Source of the DNA: Berberis thunbergii
Taxonomy: Eukaryota > Streptophyta > Magnoliopsida > Ranunculales > Berberidaceae
Length of the DNA stretch: 64,000 nt
Direction of reading: 5' to 3'
Assembly: GCA_003290165.1 (NCBI GenBank)
Contig: QNQO01010757.1
Span: 1 to 64,000, forward strand
Part shown: positions 45,240 through 58,414 of the stretch, piece by piece
Position numbering within the stretch: the first letter of the stretch is position 1
Layout of the letters: every line of letters begins with the position of its first letter
Notes under the pieces: generated by a model
Seen by the model: only the letters and a program-made list of their open reading frames with translations
The model's database searches: none
Told to the model about the DNA's origin: nothing
Position numbers and translations under genes: made by a program

Positions 45240-45466
45240 CATATTGAATTTAATGAGGAATTGACTTATACTGTTGGGCATGTGATGATAATTGATCGTG
45301 ATGTAAAACATCTAAGATGAAAAAAAGTAAACCTGGTGAAAGTTCAGTGAAGCGAGAAAGAAAACGATGTTACCTGGAAGCTAGAGGACAAAGTGAAACA
45401 AATGCAATCAAAATTATTTATCTAGCCCATATCTTATTGAATCTCTAGACGAGAATTTTTTTGAGG
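45240..45466 (+). pseudogene. Chromodomain fragment fused to a truncated LTR
   Basis: Sequence homologous to 48527-48690, starting ATTGAATTTAATGAGG and including GTTACCTGGAAGCTAGAGG, but with a 21 bp-scale insertion and stops. It follows LTR sequence cut off at about 45238, so LTR remainder, PBS, gag and most of pol were deleted here. Confidence 0.75.
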
Positions 45467-47730
45467 TGAGTATTTTTAATACCCGTCTAATTATTTAAAT
45501 ATAAATATTATTTATTTAGTACATTATATATATATATATATATATTGTGTAAATTATTGTTTTGTTTGTAGAGGTTAAAAGAATAAATCATGGGTATGTT
45601 TAGTAAAAACTAGGAAACCCTAATTAGAATCTTACAAAAGATTTTGGAATACTTAGCCACTTCTTTGATGTAAAAATAAAAAAAAAATAAAAAAATGGTG
45701 AAATACCCTACGTAAAAAAGAGGGTGAAGAGGTGAAAGAAGATAAAGCCATCATCAACTTTGGTTTTACGTATAAAGTGAGTGAAACTCTCATATTCGAT
45801 CTCACTCTATTGTGATTGCACTTCGATCTTCAATATTTCTCTATTTTGTATTATTATTGTTGCTCTTATTATACCATCTACGATGTTTAGTTTAAGAGTT
45901 GGAGAATAAATATTTGGCTAATTAATTTGCAAGTTCTCAATGTTTTCAAAGGATTTTTAGCCATATCATAATAACATAAACAATGGAGTCGTACCGTATT
46001 CCACTACCTTCTCCTTGTTCTTGGTGTGATTCCTATAATACATATTGTTTTGAATCACTTCCAACACGTGAGATTAGTTAGATAGATATGTATCTCAAGT
46101 TTCTATGTAGAAAAACTATTAGATTATAATAGTGAAACCCAATCTGGGCCTTGCTGAATTTTAATAGTGAAACCCAATCTAGACGTGCTAAACTTTAATA
46201 GTTAACCCAGTCTATTGAATTAAATTATAACATTGAGACCAAAATCTGGGCTAGCTTGCTGAATTTTATTGGGAAAACCCCAATCTCATCTTGCTGAATT
46301 TTAATAGTGAAACCCAATCTGAAATTTGTTGAATTACAATAGTGAAACCCAATCTAGGCTTTGTTTGATTATAATTGGAAACTCAATCTGGGTTGAGCTG
46401 GATCCTTGAATCTAAGCAAAGAAACACAATCTGGGCATTGTCAAATTATAATATGATTTTGGGCTTTTTTTTTATTAGAATATGGTTTTGGATTTTGTTT
46501 GGTATGATATGATTTTGGGATGTTTGATTATAACATGGTTTTGAGGACACCATGTGGAGTGCAAACATTAGTTTAAGTTTAAGCAATTAATTTAGCTTAG
46601 TTTAACATTAAGCACTTACTTGAGCTTGGTATAATAATTGTGATTGTATTTCATGTGTTTTTCCTTGAAACATTATTGTAATATGTATTGTACAGTTAAC
46701 CAGGCACTTGGTGTTTTGATTCTAAGGTTACTAAAGCTTTTTTCACAACTCCAAAAAAAACATGAAAAAATATGATTTTAGTATATAGACTTGCTTGTAT
46801 ACTTGAAATATGATTTTAGTATGCAGACTTGCTTGCATACTGTATACACAGTTCTATGTGAGTTCAGATGTACGTATAGTGATATACTTGCCATGGATCG
46901 ACCTTTGGGTGAGATGACATGTCCCTTGATGTGACATCCCAGTTGGGACATGTACGCTTCAAGTGGTTTCAAAGGCATGGGAGACACACTTGGGTGAGGC
47001 GTGTTTGACACATGAGGAGAGTGCGATTGTGAAAAAGAAGCGAAACGCTAGGACAAAAATGAAAGCATTGATCTTATCATAATACAAAAATCTGTACTGA
47101 TTATTCTGATATTATATTTGTATGATTTCCTTGAGAGAAAAAACGAATTGCTCATTCGATCATTGAATGAAAACTACATGTCTTCCTTAAGGTCAAATAC
47201 TTATTATTTGTATTTATAATTATAAGATTTTATCATGATGTGTATTATATTGAAAAAAAAAAATTGCTCACACCAGTATTGAAAAACTAACCCAATTTCA
47301 TATCTGTTTTACAATTTTTGGTGCGTTAATAATGAGCCCAGCCTGAGAGACACATCAGGGTTAGCTTAGAGCGTGGAGGCAAGCGACTCTAGCTTCGAGA
47401 CGGTAGTTGTGGTTGGGGCACTTTCCGAATTTTTTTGGTTTATCGATTTTGTAGGTAATAAGATGTATGACCCGTTTTTATTTTATTTGTTTGAAGTCAA
47501 GATTTTAGGACATATTAATGTAATACAATTAGATGAATTTCGCTTATAATTTATTTGATGGTTTATGACATGGTAAATAGTGACATTGGTTATGAAAGGA
47601 AGAATTTTGAGGATGGTCGTTTATTTTATTTATTAGTTGTATCTTGTCTGTACTATTTAAATTGTTCATGTCATGATAATTTTTTTGAATAATCAATTAA
47701 TTTAAATTGTTTAAATCTTGGGGCATGACA
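45467..47730 (+). repeat. Chromovirus LTR, left full copy
   Basis: 2264 bp, from TGAGTATTT to GGGGCATGACA. It contains a roughly 35 bp minisatellite at about 46110-46470 (AATAGTGAAACCCAATCTGG-type units, around nine diverged copies) that the other LTR shares at 49335-49640. A TA-dinucleotide run lies at 45525-45545. Confidence 0.82.
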
Positions 47731-48004
47731 TTTTTGGCATTAGAGCATTAGGTTACTCTAATCTAGGGTAGGTCTAGTTGATCCTTGTAAATGTAGTTAT
47801 GGGTTATGAACATTTTGGAATATTGAGGACTAACGATTTATTTATTTCTCAATTGAAGGTAATGGCGAACCCTCGATCGAACCTTTAGGATTATAAAAAT
47901 TATCTATGAGTATGTTTTGTATGTAGCTATATGGTTAAACCTTTTGAGGTGTGTATACCCAGTTTTATATGAATAAGTAATTCTCCATTGGGTGAGGCAC
48001 TATT

Positions 48005-48690
48005 TTATTTCAAAGAAGGATGGTACGTCGAGGATATGCGTCAGTGCTAAATAAGGTGACCATCAAGAATAAGTATTATATTCCCAGGATAAATGATTTG
48101 TTAGATCAATTGGAAGGGCAGTTGTATTTTCACTGTATGATTTGAGGATTTGAATGGTAGGCCGTGTAGACCCCCTAGTTCTTGGGCAGAGGTAGGAAAT
48201 ACAATTGGGGTCAGATATTGTTAGGGAGATGACAGAAAACTGCTCAAAGTAGACATAAAAGTGAGGCAGATCAGAAGCGAATGAGTGTAGAGTTCGCGGT
48301 TGTTGATTTAGTTTTTCTTAAGGTATCTCCCATTCGAGGTGTGATGAGATTTGACAAGAAATGGAAGTTGAGCCCTCATTTGAAAATGTTGGATGTGTTG
48401 ATCATTTAGCTTTATAAGCTTGCAATGCTGCCTAGCTTGCCGGTTATCCACAATGTCTTTCATGTTTCGATGTTGAGGAAATGTGTGAAAGACCTTATTC
48501 AGATTGTTCAACCTGTAGACATTGAACTTAATGAGGATTTGACTTATACTGTTGGGTCTGTGATGATAATTGATCGTGAAGTAAACTTGGTAAAAGTTCA
48601 GTGGAGCGAGAAAGAAAATGATGTTACCTGGGAGCTAGAGGACAAAGTGAAACAAATGCAACATCATACTAAATCTCGGAACGAGATTCT
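48005..48690 (+). pseudogene. Chromovirus pol remnant with chromodomain
   Basis: Shifted frames near 48010-48130 give RT pieces (KVTIKNKYYIPRINDLLDQL). From about 48290 comes the integrase C-terminal region, and the open frame 48425-48721 reads VIHNVFHVSMLRKCVKDL, then LTYTVGSVMIIDREV and the chromodomain core LVKVQWSEKENDVTWELED. In chromoviruses the chromodomain directs integration to chromatin marks. Gag, protease, most of RT, RNase H and the integrase core are missing. The final frame runs into the LTR at 48698. Confidence 0.85.
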
Positions 48691-48697
48691 TTTGAGA

Positions 48698-50895
48698 TGT
48701 TATTTTGCAATACCCGTATGATTATGTAAATGTAAATATTATTTATTTAGTATTTGGTAATATTTATAATAACTATATGTATTGTGTAAATTATTATTTT
48801 GTTTGTAGAGGTTAAAAGAATAGAAAATATGTGTGTTTAGCAAAAATAGGAAACCCTATTTAGAATCTTATAAAAGATTTTGGAATACCTAACCACCTCT
48901 TTAATACACACAAAAAATAAACAAAAGGGAGGATAAACCCTATGTAAATAAGAGGATGCAAAGGTAAAATAAGAGAGAGTCATCTTCAATTTTTGTTTTA
49001 TGGATAAGGTGAGTGAAACTCTCATATTCGATCTCACTCTATTGTTATTGCACTTCGATCTTCATTGTTTTTCTATTTTGTATTGTTATTGTTGCTTTTA
49101 TTATACTATCTATGATGTTTAGTTTAAGAGTTGTAGAATAAATATTTGATTAATTAATTTGCAAGTTCACAATGTTTTCAAAGGATTTATGGCCATATAA
49201 TAATGGAGTCGTACCGTATTCTGCTACCTTCCTCTTATTCTTAGTATGATTCATATACTACATATTGTTTTAAATCACTTCCAACATATGGCGTTAATTG
49301 GATAGACATGTATCTCACGTTTTACTGTAGAAAAACTATTAGATTATAATAGTGAAACTCAATCCATGTTTTGCTAAATTTTAATAGTGAACCCAATCTG
49401 GATTTGTTGAATTTTAATAGTGAACCCTTGATGGGCTTGCTGAATTTTAATGTTGAAAACACAATCTGGTTTTGCTGAATTTTAATGGTGAAATCCAATC
49501 TGGGATTTGTTGAATTATAATAGTGGAACCAAATCTGGCCTTTGTTTGATTATAACAAGAAACTCAATCTAGGATGGGTTAGATCTTTGTATCTGAGCAT
49601 GGAAACCCAATCTGAGCTTTGTCTAATTATAATATGGTTTTGAGCTTTGCTTGATTAGAATATGGTTTTGGGCTCTATTTGATTATAATATGTTTTGGAT
49701 GACAGCATGTGGAGTGCAAACATTAGTTTAAGCTTAAACCATTAAATTAGCTTAGTTTAACATAAACACTTATTTGAGCTTGGTATAATAATTGTAATTT
49801 TATCTCATGCATTTTTCTTGGGACATTACTGTAATACGTATTATACAGTTAATCAGGCACTTTGTGTTTTGATTTTAAGGTTAGTAAAACTCTTTTCCAC
49901 AACTTCGAAAAAAACATGAAAAAGAAAAAGGAAATAATGAAAAATTATGATTTTAGTATACATACTTGTATACTTGAAATATGATTTTAGTATGCAGACT
50001 TGCTTGCATACTAGGTATACCGTTTCATGTGAGTTCGGATGTACGTATAGTGATATACATGCCATGGATCGAACTTCGAGTGAAATGACATGTCCCTCGA
50101 TGTGGCACCCCACTTGGGATATGTAAACTTCGAGTGCTTTCAAAAGCAAGGGAGACACACTTGGGTGAGGTATGTTCGGCACAGGAGGAGAGTTCGATTG
50201 TGGAAAAGAAGCGAACCACTATGACAAAAATGGAAACATTGATCGCATCATAATACAAAAATCTATACTAATTATTCCGATAGTATATTTGTATGATTGA
50301 CTTGAGGGAATAAACTAAATGCTCCTTCGATCTTTGAATGAGAACTACATGTCTTCCTTAAGGTCAGACACTTTTTGTTGGTATTTTATTATTATGAGAT
50401 TTTATTATGATGTGTATTTTATTGAAAATAAGTTTGCTTACACCAGTATTGAAATACTGGCCCAATTTTGTACTGTATACAAATTTGGGTGCATTCATAA
50501 TTAGCACAACCTGATAGATATATCATGGTTAGTGTATAATGTGGAGGCAAATGGTTCCAGCTTAGAAAACGATAGTTGTGGTTGGGCACTTTTTGAAATT
50601 TTTTGGTTTATCGATTTCGTATGGAATAAGATGCAGGACTCCATTTTTATTTTCCTTGTTTCAAGTCAAGATTTTGGGATGGATTTATGTAATACATTTA
50701 GATGAGTTTTACTTATGATTTATTTTGACTTGAGGCATGGTAAATATTGACATTAGTTATGAGAGGAAGAATTTCAAGGATGTTTGTTTATTTATATATT
50801 AGTTATCTCTTGTCTATACCATTTAAATTATTCATGTCATGCTGAAATTTTTGAATAATCTATTAATTTAGATTATTTAATATTTGAACGTGACA
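48698..50895 (+). repeat. Chromovirus LTR, right full copy
   Basis: 2198 bp, TGTTATTTTGC to GAACGTGACA, homologous throughout to 45467-47730 but with many substitutions and small indels, so the insertion is old. Confidence 0.82.
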
Positions 50896-51504
50896 CTTCT
50901 AAAACTAGAAATGGAGAAAAACATCTCACTGATCCCTTGATTATGCTCCAAATTATATCATATAGACTCAAGGGAGTGATAGTTTTACGGATAGATACAT
51001 CAATAGATTCCTAATTGGAGGTACATACATTTGCACTTGTGTGAATTGTGAGACAGAACTCAAATCAATAAAATATTCTTTGATTTGATGCTTTATTTAC
51101 CTTGGAATATGTTTTAAGTTGATGCTTTATTTTCTCTGATGATAGCATGCTTCACACTTGAAATTCTTATCTTGAAATTTGCAACATGTCTCCTTCATAA
51201 ATCACTACTTATGACTTTCATAATAGGGTATTAAAATCAAACTCTTGATCCACATGTGCCATGAACATGCCCAAATGCCTTGAGTTTCGTAATTTTCATT
51301 GATTTTGTAATTTCTCAAATTGTTCATCGTCGTGCAAATTTATGGTTGAACTAGGTCAAATTTCCTTCATTTCTCGATTTCCTGCAAAATTATGACAATA
51401 ATCAAATTCGGGATAAATAGAAGTATTTTATTAATTTTAAGCACCATTAGAGACTAATAAAGAACAAAATGAGACATAAAAAACAATATTTTGGGTGCTT
51501 ATCA
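50896..51504 (-). repeat. Athila-like LTR, partial
   Basis: On the minus strand a polypurine-like GTTTAGGGTGGTG (51505-51517) is followed by TGATAAGCACCC, a plausible LTR start at 51504. The LTR is cut at 50895 by the chromovirus cluster. Confidence 0.55.
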
Positions 51505-53440
51505 CACCACCCTAAACAACCTTTTGCTAGTCCGTAGCAAAGAAAAACAAAAAGAAAGATAAGTTCACAAAACATACTTTTTTTTTATTGTTCATAAAAC
51601 TCACAAGTCAAGGCCACTTTCGCTGGTATGACTCGATTGCATTTACAATGTGCAACAACACCTTGAACTGCTAGCATGACGCTAAAGTAGGAGTTTAGCT
51701 TCCTGAGGATTATCTAGTATGAACACCCGCAAACATGTTTTTTTTAAAAGTGTTTTTGCCATTTCTCTCTTAGAGAATATCCTTGTTATTCAATCATATA
51801 GAAGACAAGATACATATATAGTTAGTTACTAAAATGCACATTAAAACTGGGCAACTTTGGAACATGGTGTGTTTGTGTGTGTGAATAACCAATAACATGC
51901 AATTTTTCATGTCAAAGTAATGTACATCCTAATCCACTTTTGGAATAGTCATCTTGACTTCAAAGCTGGCTTGTTAATCTCTTTGAAATGGCCACTTTGA
52001 GATTGGTTAAACATTTTTTCTCTTGAATATGAGGAAAATAGTAAGTGTCAAAATTCAATGTCTCACATGTACATAAGAACAAACAGACATGAAAAAGAAT
52101 AATAGTCTCATGGAAGCAATGTTGATCCCTTGCGAGAATGTCGAGTTAGCCACCATAACACCTTCTCATCTACTCTACATTTCTTATTATACCTTATCAA
52201 AGGGTTAATAAGGACTTCTCTAGGGAAAAAAAAAAACCTGGCTTGAAATTATTATTTTTTTGGAGGAGGAATGTGATAAATGGTAAGTAAAAAAAATGTT
52301 TCTAAAAATGCAAGATCTTCAAGGTAGCTTAATAGGGAACTCATCAATCACTTCTTTCATTTTCCTTTCTTATTCACAATATTTTTTTTGCCTTCTCATC
52401 TAAAATACCATAAACTTTCACTCTGCACTCGTTCCCCTTTCTTCATAAAACTTCTTAACATTTTTTTAGAAGCATAAACGAGCAACAGAGTTGTTTCTTT
52501 TTTCATTTCTAATAAACCAAAACAAAAGCTCACATTGGTTTTGGATGGAATGGTTAGCAAGGTGAGTTTGATATGGTATATGTGAATAAGAGATGCCTAA
52601 TTTACCTTATAAGTTTGGTAATGGTTATAAGTCTCAAATGGACTACAAGATCTATGATTCTTTTAACTCGAAAAAGATGATATCCTCAGTGATCAACAAA
52701 AAAGAAAAATAATGAGACTTCACAATAGGTTAATGTGGGATCCAATTAAATTTGAGTCATCATGTGACTCGGAGTTGTGTAAAAACAATTTGAATAAATG
52801 AAAGGTCTGATAGCTCACAAGCTTAAAGTCTCAACAATTAATCTTCTAGATTCTCATGAAGTTACTTACTTTTCTACTCCAAACTACATCTTTGGTCATT
52901 GTGCAAAAAAATAGTTGTTCTTGAATGCTCAAATGAAATGTTTACTATAGTAATAATTTTCCAACATCTCTTTCCCCAAGTGTAGTGAATCAAGTAATCC
53001 AATCTAATCATAGCTAGGATACCAAACCATTTGTTTTTAGAAAACTATTTTTCAAACGAGGTATGAATTTTGACAAATCTTCCCACCCCAAGCAAATATA
53101 ACATTGTCCCCATTGTTAAAAAAAATGTAATGGAAAGTGAGAAATAAAACTTATTACCTCAGGTGATTTGTTGAACATTTGTACCGTCCTTGCAATGAAA
53201 AAGATCGAGTAGGTGGAGGTGATGTATCAACACAAAATACATCACCCCCAAACAGGTATTGATGATATCTTTTTATTATTGTTAATGAATGCATAAACTG
53301 ACTGGGCTGCCTCGCAGTATCACTAGTTCAACGTCATCACCCGGATGCAATAGGGGTGGCGAATACCACCCCCAAACATGCTAGTGGAGTGGGAATGTGT
53401 GAGCGTGACCAATCCTCATAGTTAGGATCAATCACTACAT
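51505..53440 (-). other. Athila-like 3' untranslated region
   Basis: Long non-coding stretch between the integrase end and the LTR, as usual in Athila elements. Near 53300 the minus strand reads ACGTTGAACTAGTGATACTG then GAGGCAGCCCAG. This resembles the conserved 3' motif seen at 60985-61020 in the young element (CGCTCCTAGGAGGCCGCC). Confidence 0.55.
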
Positions 53441-54519
53441 GGTTTCCACTGACCTTGTGGGAAGTTCATGGTACGGCTTCAATCGCTATCCATTTACGTG
53501 ACAGAAACTACCATCAGTAGGGTTTTCTATGGTGATGGCACCGTAGTCTTTAACATCACAAATAATGAATGGACCAAACTAACGAGTTTTTAACTTACCT
53601 GAAAAGAGGCGAAGATGAAAGTTGTAGTATAGGACTTTCTGACCAAGATGAAATTCTTTTCTCATGACACTTTTGTCATATATCCACTTCATTTTATCTT
53701 TGTAGTTCTTGGATAAGTCATAAGCATCGTACCTCAATTCTTCTATCTCATCGAACTGAAGCTTTTGTTGTTGACCAGTCATATCAAGGTCAAAGTGTAA
53801 ACTCTCTGTAATCCAATAAGCTTTATGTTGGACTTCAATAGGAAGTTAATAAGGTTTACCAAAGACCGATCTATAACATTTATATGCCCATAAGGCATCA
53901 ACAAGGCGTAAAAACCAATCTTTTCGATTAGGATTGATATTTTTTTTTAGGATGTTCTTGATTTGACGATTTGAGACTTCAATTTGGCGGCTTATTTGAG
54001 GACGGTAGGAAAACAACTTTCTGAGTAACCCCATACTTTTTAACAAGATGCTCGAAGACACGGTTATAAAAATGCTTACACCCATCACTAATGATACCCT
54101 TAGTGTGCCAAATCTACTAAAAATAAATTCCCTTATGAATGAAACAACAATTTTGTGATCCTTAGTCTTAGTGGCATTTGCCTCTATTCATTTAGAGACA
54201 TAGTCTACTGCAAAAAGGATGTATTGATAGCCATGAGTAGATGGAAATGGTCTCATAAAATCAATGCCTCAATAATCAAAGTCGACGGGATACTCACCCA
54301 AGTTGTTGACATTAGTGACAGGTTTTACAATACTTATGGGCATCTCGAAAAAGGTAGGCCAATAGAAACCTGATTGGAGAACCTTCTCTGTGGTTTTCTT
54401 ATAACTGAAATTCCCACCACAAGATTGATCATGGCAAAAAAAGAGGATGTTAAAATGTTCAGCTTCTAGAACACATCTTCTAATAAGTTGGTCCAAGGCA
54501 AATTTGTACAAATATTACT
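53440..54519 (-). pseudogene. Athila-like integrase remnant
   Basis: Minus-strand reading from 54511 gives a His...Cys zinc region (HDQSCGGNFSYKKTTEKVLQ, FYWPTFF), the start of the catalytic core (FMRPFPSTHGYQYIL, AVDYVSK), EVSNRQIKNILKKNINPNRK and DALWAY. The C-terminal region follows (QQQKLQFDEIEELRYDAYD, KEFHLGQKVLYYN, LKTR). This order is that of Athila/Tat gypsy integrase, which inserts the cDNA. Several stops and frameshifts interrupt it. Its 5' side is replaced at 54520 by the LTR of a Tat-like element. Confidence 0.85.
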
Positions 54520-55055
54520 TGATGAGTCAAAAATCGTTTTCCTGTGAGTTTGACCTGCAAAAAATTAGACTGCCAAACACCAACATTTTGGTAAACGAAT
54601 GCACTATGATGGTTAAGTCAGTAACTCTGTTGGAAAAATGATGTAAATCTGGACAAAACTCAGTTAAAGTTGCATACCTTTGTCGAATGTTCCCTTTACC
54701 TTTTATAATGGTCGTGGTTAAATGTCTGCATGACTTAAGCATGTGAGGCGCAACGGAAGGATATGTTTCTTATAACAGTCTCCTCCTTTATGGAAATGCG
54801 TTCAGGGAAGTATAGCTCCCTCCACAGCTCTTTTTGGTGCAACATTCCTCTTCTTTATGAGAGAACTCGTGTTGGGCCTGGATTCAAGCCCTGTTTGTTT
54901 TTCCTCATTGGTGGGCCTCGTCTGGGCCTCTGCAGTGGGCTTTATTCATTCTAAGCTTTATGAGATGGCTCAATAGACTGGGAATTGTATTCTCGTGATG
55001 GATTTTTATGCCACGTGTATGGCCATGGTGATTGTTCTATTTTGATGTATCATCA
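54520..55055 (-). repeat. 3' LTR of the Tat-like element (minus)
   Basis: 536 bp. On the minus strand it runs TGATGATACATC (55055) to TTTGACTCATCA (54520). It shares GCAACTTTAACTGAG and CACGTGGCAT blocks with the LTR at 13303. Confidence 0.85.
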
Positions 55056-55340
55056 GCTACTCCCCCTTTAGTTTGTGGGTATGCTGGCGTGGCAACTAAC
55101 TTCGTGACGGTTCGCCTTTCACTTTCATTATTACCTTGTATTTAATGTTGTCAGTAACTTTCAGCGAGTTGGTGTCTCAATTCTTTGCTTGCCCGTTCAT
55201 TTTTGCACACATTTTTGGGATTTCACGTAGTGATCATGTCTCGCACGCTATCCCATGAGCCGTCCCTTCATTCCCTGGGTCTATAAAAGGAGATGTGACG
55301 ACTTCATTTTCCCTCTTCACGCTATCTTTGAATTTGGGGT

Positions 55341-56535
55341 TTGTTCATCCCTTTGTTTTATTCATTTTCGTTCCTTCTCATAATGTTTGTTGGTGATAAG
55401 CTAAGTGGTAATTTGCTAACTCTGTGTGAGGAAATTATTCTCCCAACAGAGCTTCATAGTCGATGCTGGACAGTCTTTGTTTCGATTATAATCTTCCACC
55501 CGACCTTGGGATTATTTTGCTTGGACAGGATTATAGCCCTTATAATCCGAAGGCTAGGTATATCGCACTGTATTCGTGTATGTTTTTCTCTAGTCTCTGA
55601 TTTTCGATTCTGGAGTTGTTTTGGGAGTATCTGAACTTCCTGGATATTCCTTCTGCCCAAATGGTCCCAATGGTTGGAAGGTGATGGTATCTTCTTACGT
55701 GAGGGCTATTCTATCCGGCATTCCTCTAGCTATGAAGGTTTTGGATTCAGTAGTTGGTCTGTTGGTGCACATGGATATATGTTTTCTCTGTTCTCAAGAG
55801 TGTTTCGAGAAACTTAGCGATGACATTCGTGATTGGTCGGGTGTTCATTTTATGCTTTCGTGATTCAGGCTACTTCCAATGGTGAGGCCATTTGATTTTT
55901 TGATCATTCTGTTTTCCCAATAAATGGAAGAATTTGTACTTGACTGTTGAGGAGCAGAAGGTCAGTGATCAATTCTCGAAGCTTCATCGTTTTCCCGTGG
56001 AGGCATTTCTTTCCGAGGGTATCCTAGAACGTAGTGGTTTGTATACTATGAGCGAAGTGGAGCGAGCTTTACTTATTGATTCTCGTGCTAAAGCCTTAGC
56101 TGCTCGTGCTGGTGTTATTGATGCTAGCATTGATTGGGAAATGATTTTGAATCGGCGGGTTATGAATCTCAATGTTCTTGTTGATATCGCAGTTCCTGCT
56201 TCAACAAAAAAAAGCTTGTGAGGTCTACGAGTCTGTCAAGGCGATTGCCAGTAGACCTTGGTCGGGTTTCGAGGAAGAAATGACTTTCTAATCATGGTTC
56301 TGCTTGGATTGTGTCCCATCCAAGTCCTATTCAAGATGTTATGGGGTTGTGTCTCGCCCGAGTCTATCTCATGATGATGTTGCAAAAGGAGATCATGATT
56401 CTTTTGAGGAGACTGAGGAATTGAGGCTCGTGTTGGAAAAGAGTGAGAATTAGACTACTCGTTCGCTGGATGACAATGAGAGGAAGCTTATTTCTGCTTA
56501 TGGTGTCCCGAACGCCGCTGAGTTGTCTAAGGATG
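55341..56535 (+). pseudogene. Antisense ORF of the Tat-like element
   Basis: Plus-strand segments in shifting frames read MFVGDKLSGNLLTLCEE (from 55383), LPPDLGIILLGQDYSPYNPK, ELFWEYLNFLDIPSAQM (55610), SYVRAILSGIP, a long open part 55934-56221 (LTVEEQKVSDQFSKLHRFPV, ERSGLYTMSEVERALLI) and RLVLEKSEN, SLDDNERKLISAYG near 56430-56500. It is homologous to the minus-strand remnants at 16927-20350, again antisense to its LTRs. Motif order is the same, which supports a real protein once encoded. Function unknown; no catalytic motif recognised. Confidence 0.72.
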
Positions 56536-58410
56536 TGATATACACATAATTCATACATTTTATACTCCTTAATTTATATATGTTAGTGTTTCGATTCTTA
56601 TATTTTATAATAATTACTTCGTTTTTATTTCTTTTTAGGAATTTGCGCGTAAACGATGAAATCATATTAAGGCGACTGTGTAAGGAATTGCACTTGGTGG
56701 TGGTACAAAATAGAGAGAGAAATCCATAAACCTACCCATAAACCAAACCTAAACCCAACACCTAGTTCATAACCTAAAACCCATAAACCAAACCCACAAA
56801 CCAAACTCACAAACCAAACCCAAAACAAACCCATCATCCACCAACATCCACCATTCTCCACCAACATCCCACATTCTATCCCACGTTCTCCCATAATCCC
56901 ATATTCTCCCACAATCATTCCATCCACCAACATCCCATGTTCTCTCCCATCTTCACCTAACATCACTTGCTATTCATTTGTTCTCAATCTATAAAATCAA
57001 TGAAAAAGAATAGCAATGGGGGAGGAGGAGAAGGGAAAAGAAAGACTTAGAAAGAAAATCAAAACCTCTTCCTCTAAAAGTGATTCTCATCACAAACCAC
57101 CCTCGCCACCACAGTCTTCTCGCCATCACCATCACCACCACCGAGCACTACCACCAATTCCATCACCGTCTTCTCGCGCCACCACCGCGAAACAGGGGCG
57201 TGACAACCCTGTTTAGCGTCCAACTTCCACTCTGCCACCACCCTCGGCCCCTCTCTCCCTGTCCTCACCTCTTGCGAACACAGCCACCGAACAGAACGAC
57301 CGAGAACCCACTGCTCCACCTCGCGCACAGAGCCACCACCGCGAAAAAACAGGGAGTTTCCTCTCCCTGTTTCTCTTTCGAATTTGTTTGTTAATTGGTT
57401 TTTCTTCACTTAGTTCTTCTTTTCAGGTTCTAGGACCACGTGGAGGACAAATCCAGCCGCGAAGGAGCGACGAACCGCCGCAGGATCAGCCGCGACAGCG
57501 AGTCGAAAACAGGGAGTTTTCCCGACTTCTCTCGCTCTGTTTTTCGGTGTTTTTCTTCACCCCTTGCTCGTCTTTGCAGGTTCTAGCTTCATTTAGGAGT
57601 CGAGGGAGACCGCGAGGATCGAGAATCAGGCCGCAACAGCCGCTGTCGCGACGGAGAAGACAACCGGCGCGCGCAGGGCGCGAAATTTGAATTGAATTTG
57701 ATTTTGGCTATTTACCACCCCCAGAATCACTTTGTACCACCACAGAGCGTTTTGGGCCTTTTGTCTCGGGATTCGTGTTCGGACCAACTGCTGTTTGACA
57801 CCCTATCGAGCTTGTGATAAGCCGAATGAGTTTTGTAAATTTTATTGTAATTTATTTTACTAAATTAAGGTAGTATTGCTAATTACAAGTTATTTCTGAA
57901 ACTGATAATTTGCTTTCACCTTGCATGTTCAATTAATTAAACTTGATATGCTTGGTAGTTAGAAATACTCTTTATCAAGCTTGAAATAATTTGTTAAGGT
58001 TTAAAAGAACATGATATAATTTAAATTGGATTTTAACGATCATATTTTCGGTGTAAGCAAGGGATTCTCATCCCTAAGCTTCTCGTATTTAAATTCAGTA
58101 ATCTAGATTTAGATAATTTTGCTAACTCATTGGTGAGTCTAAGCCCACCAAACCCATTTCATTCCATCTCATTTCATCTTATCATTTTATTTTGTTTTAT
58201 TATCTTTAATTTAGTTTTCTTTTAAAAACACTGTAACCCCCATTTTCCATTTTAATTAGTTTAGATAATTTCTTAAAATTTCAATTGCATTCACCTTCTT
58301 CGTGGGATCGACCCGTACTTGCCGTTGTCTACCAGTTAGGCACCGTGCACTTGCGGTATTACAAGTGGGTTAAATTAACCTGTTAATTTAGGTTAGTTAA
58401 ATCCCCATCA
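56536..58410 (+). repeat. Athila-like 5' LTR
   Basis: 1875 bp, TGATATACACAT to CCCCATCA. A GC-rich block at about 57060-57700 carries proline- and arginine-rich open frames in several registers, repeated at 63560 onward. Being inside an LTR they are probably leader sequence, not genes. Confidence 0.92.
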
Positions 58411-58414
58411 AGTT

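Larger units (their letters stand above)
44978..50895 (+). mobile_element. Reduced chromovirus cluster (Ty3/gypsy, chromodomain)
   Basis: Two full LTRs (45467-47730 and 48698-50895) enclose a 967 bp internal region. A truncated third LTR start (about 44978-45238) is fused directly to a pol 3' fragment (45240-45466) that ends at the first full LTR. The array is therefore partial LTR, partial internal, LTR, partial internal, LTR. Each full LTR is followed by or ends in a ...TGACA terminus, and a PBS-like TTTGGCATTAGAGC lies at 47734-47747. Only RT scraps and the integrase tail with chromodomain survive. No target duplication was found for the whole array. The chromodomain and long LTRs fit the Tekay/Del group of chromoviruses. 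Confidence 0.8.
54520..56535 (-). mobile_element. 3' end of a Tat-like gypsy element (minus)
   Basis: The LTR 54520-55055 and adjoining polypurine tract (minus-strand AAAGGGGGAGTAGC, about 55056-55070) match the Tat-like element at 31597-32164 in reverse complement. Inward (rightward) lies the plus-strand ORF that is antisense to the element. It is truncated at 56536 by the Athila-like insertion, so the remainder lies beyond the window. It inserted into the Athila-like copy at 53440-54519. Confidence 0.82.

Noticed and set aside
57016..57690. Separate genes in the GC-rich block
   Set aside because: They are repeated in both LTRs of the same element and no domain is recognisable.
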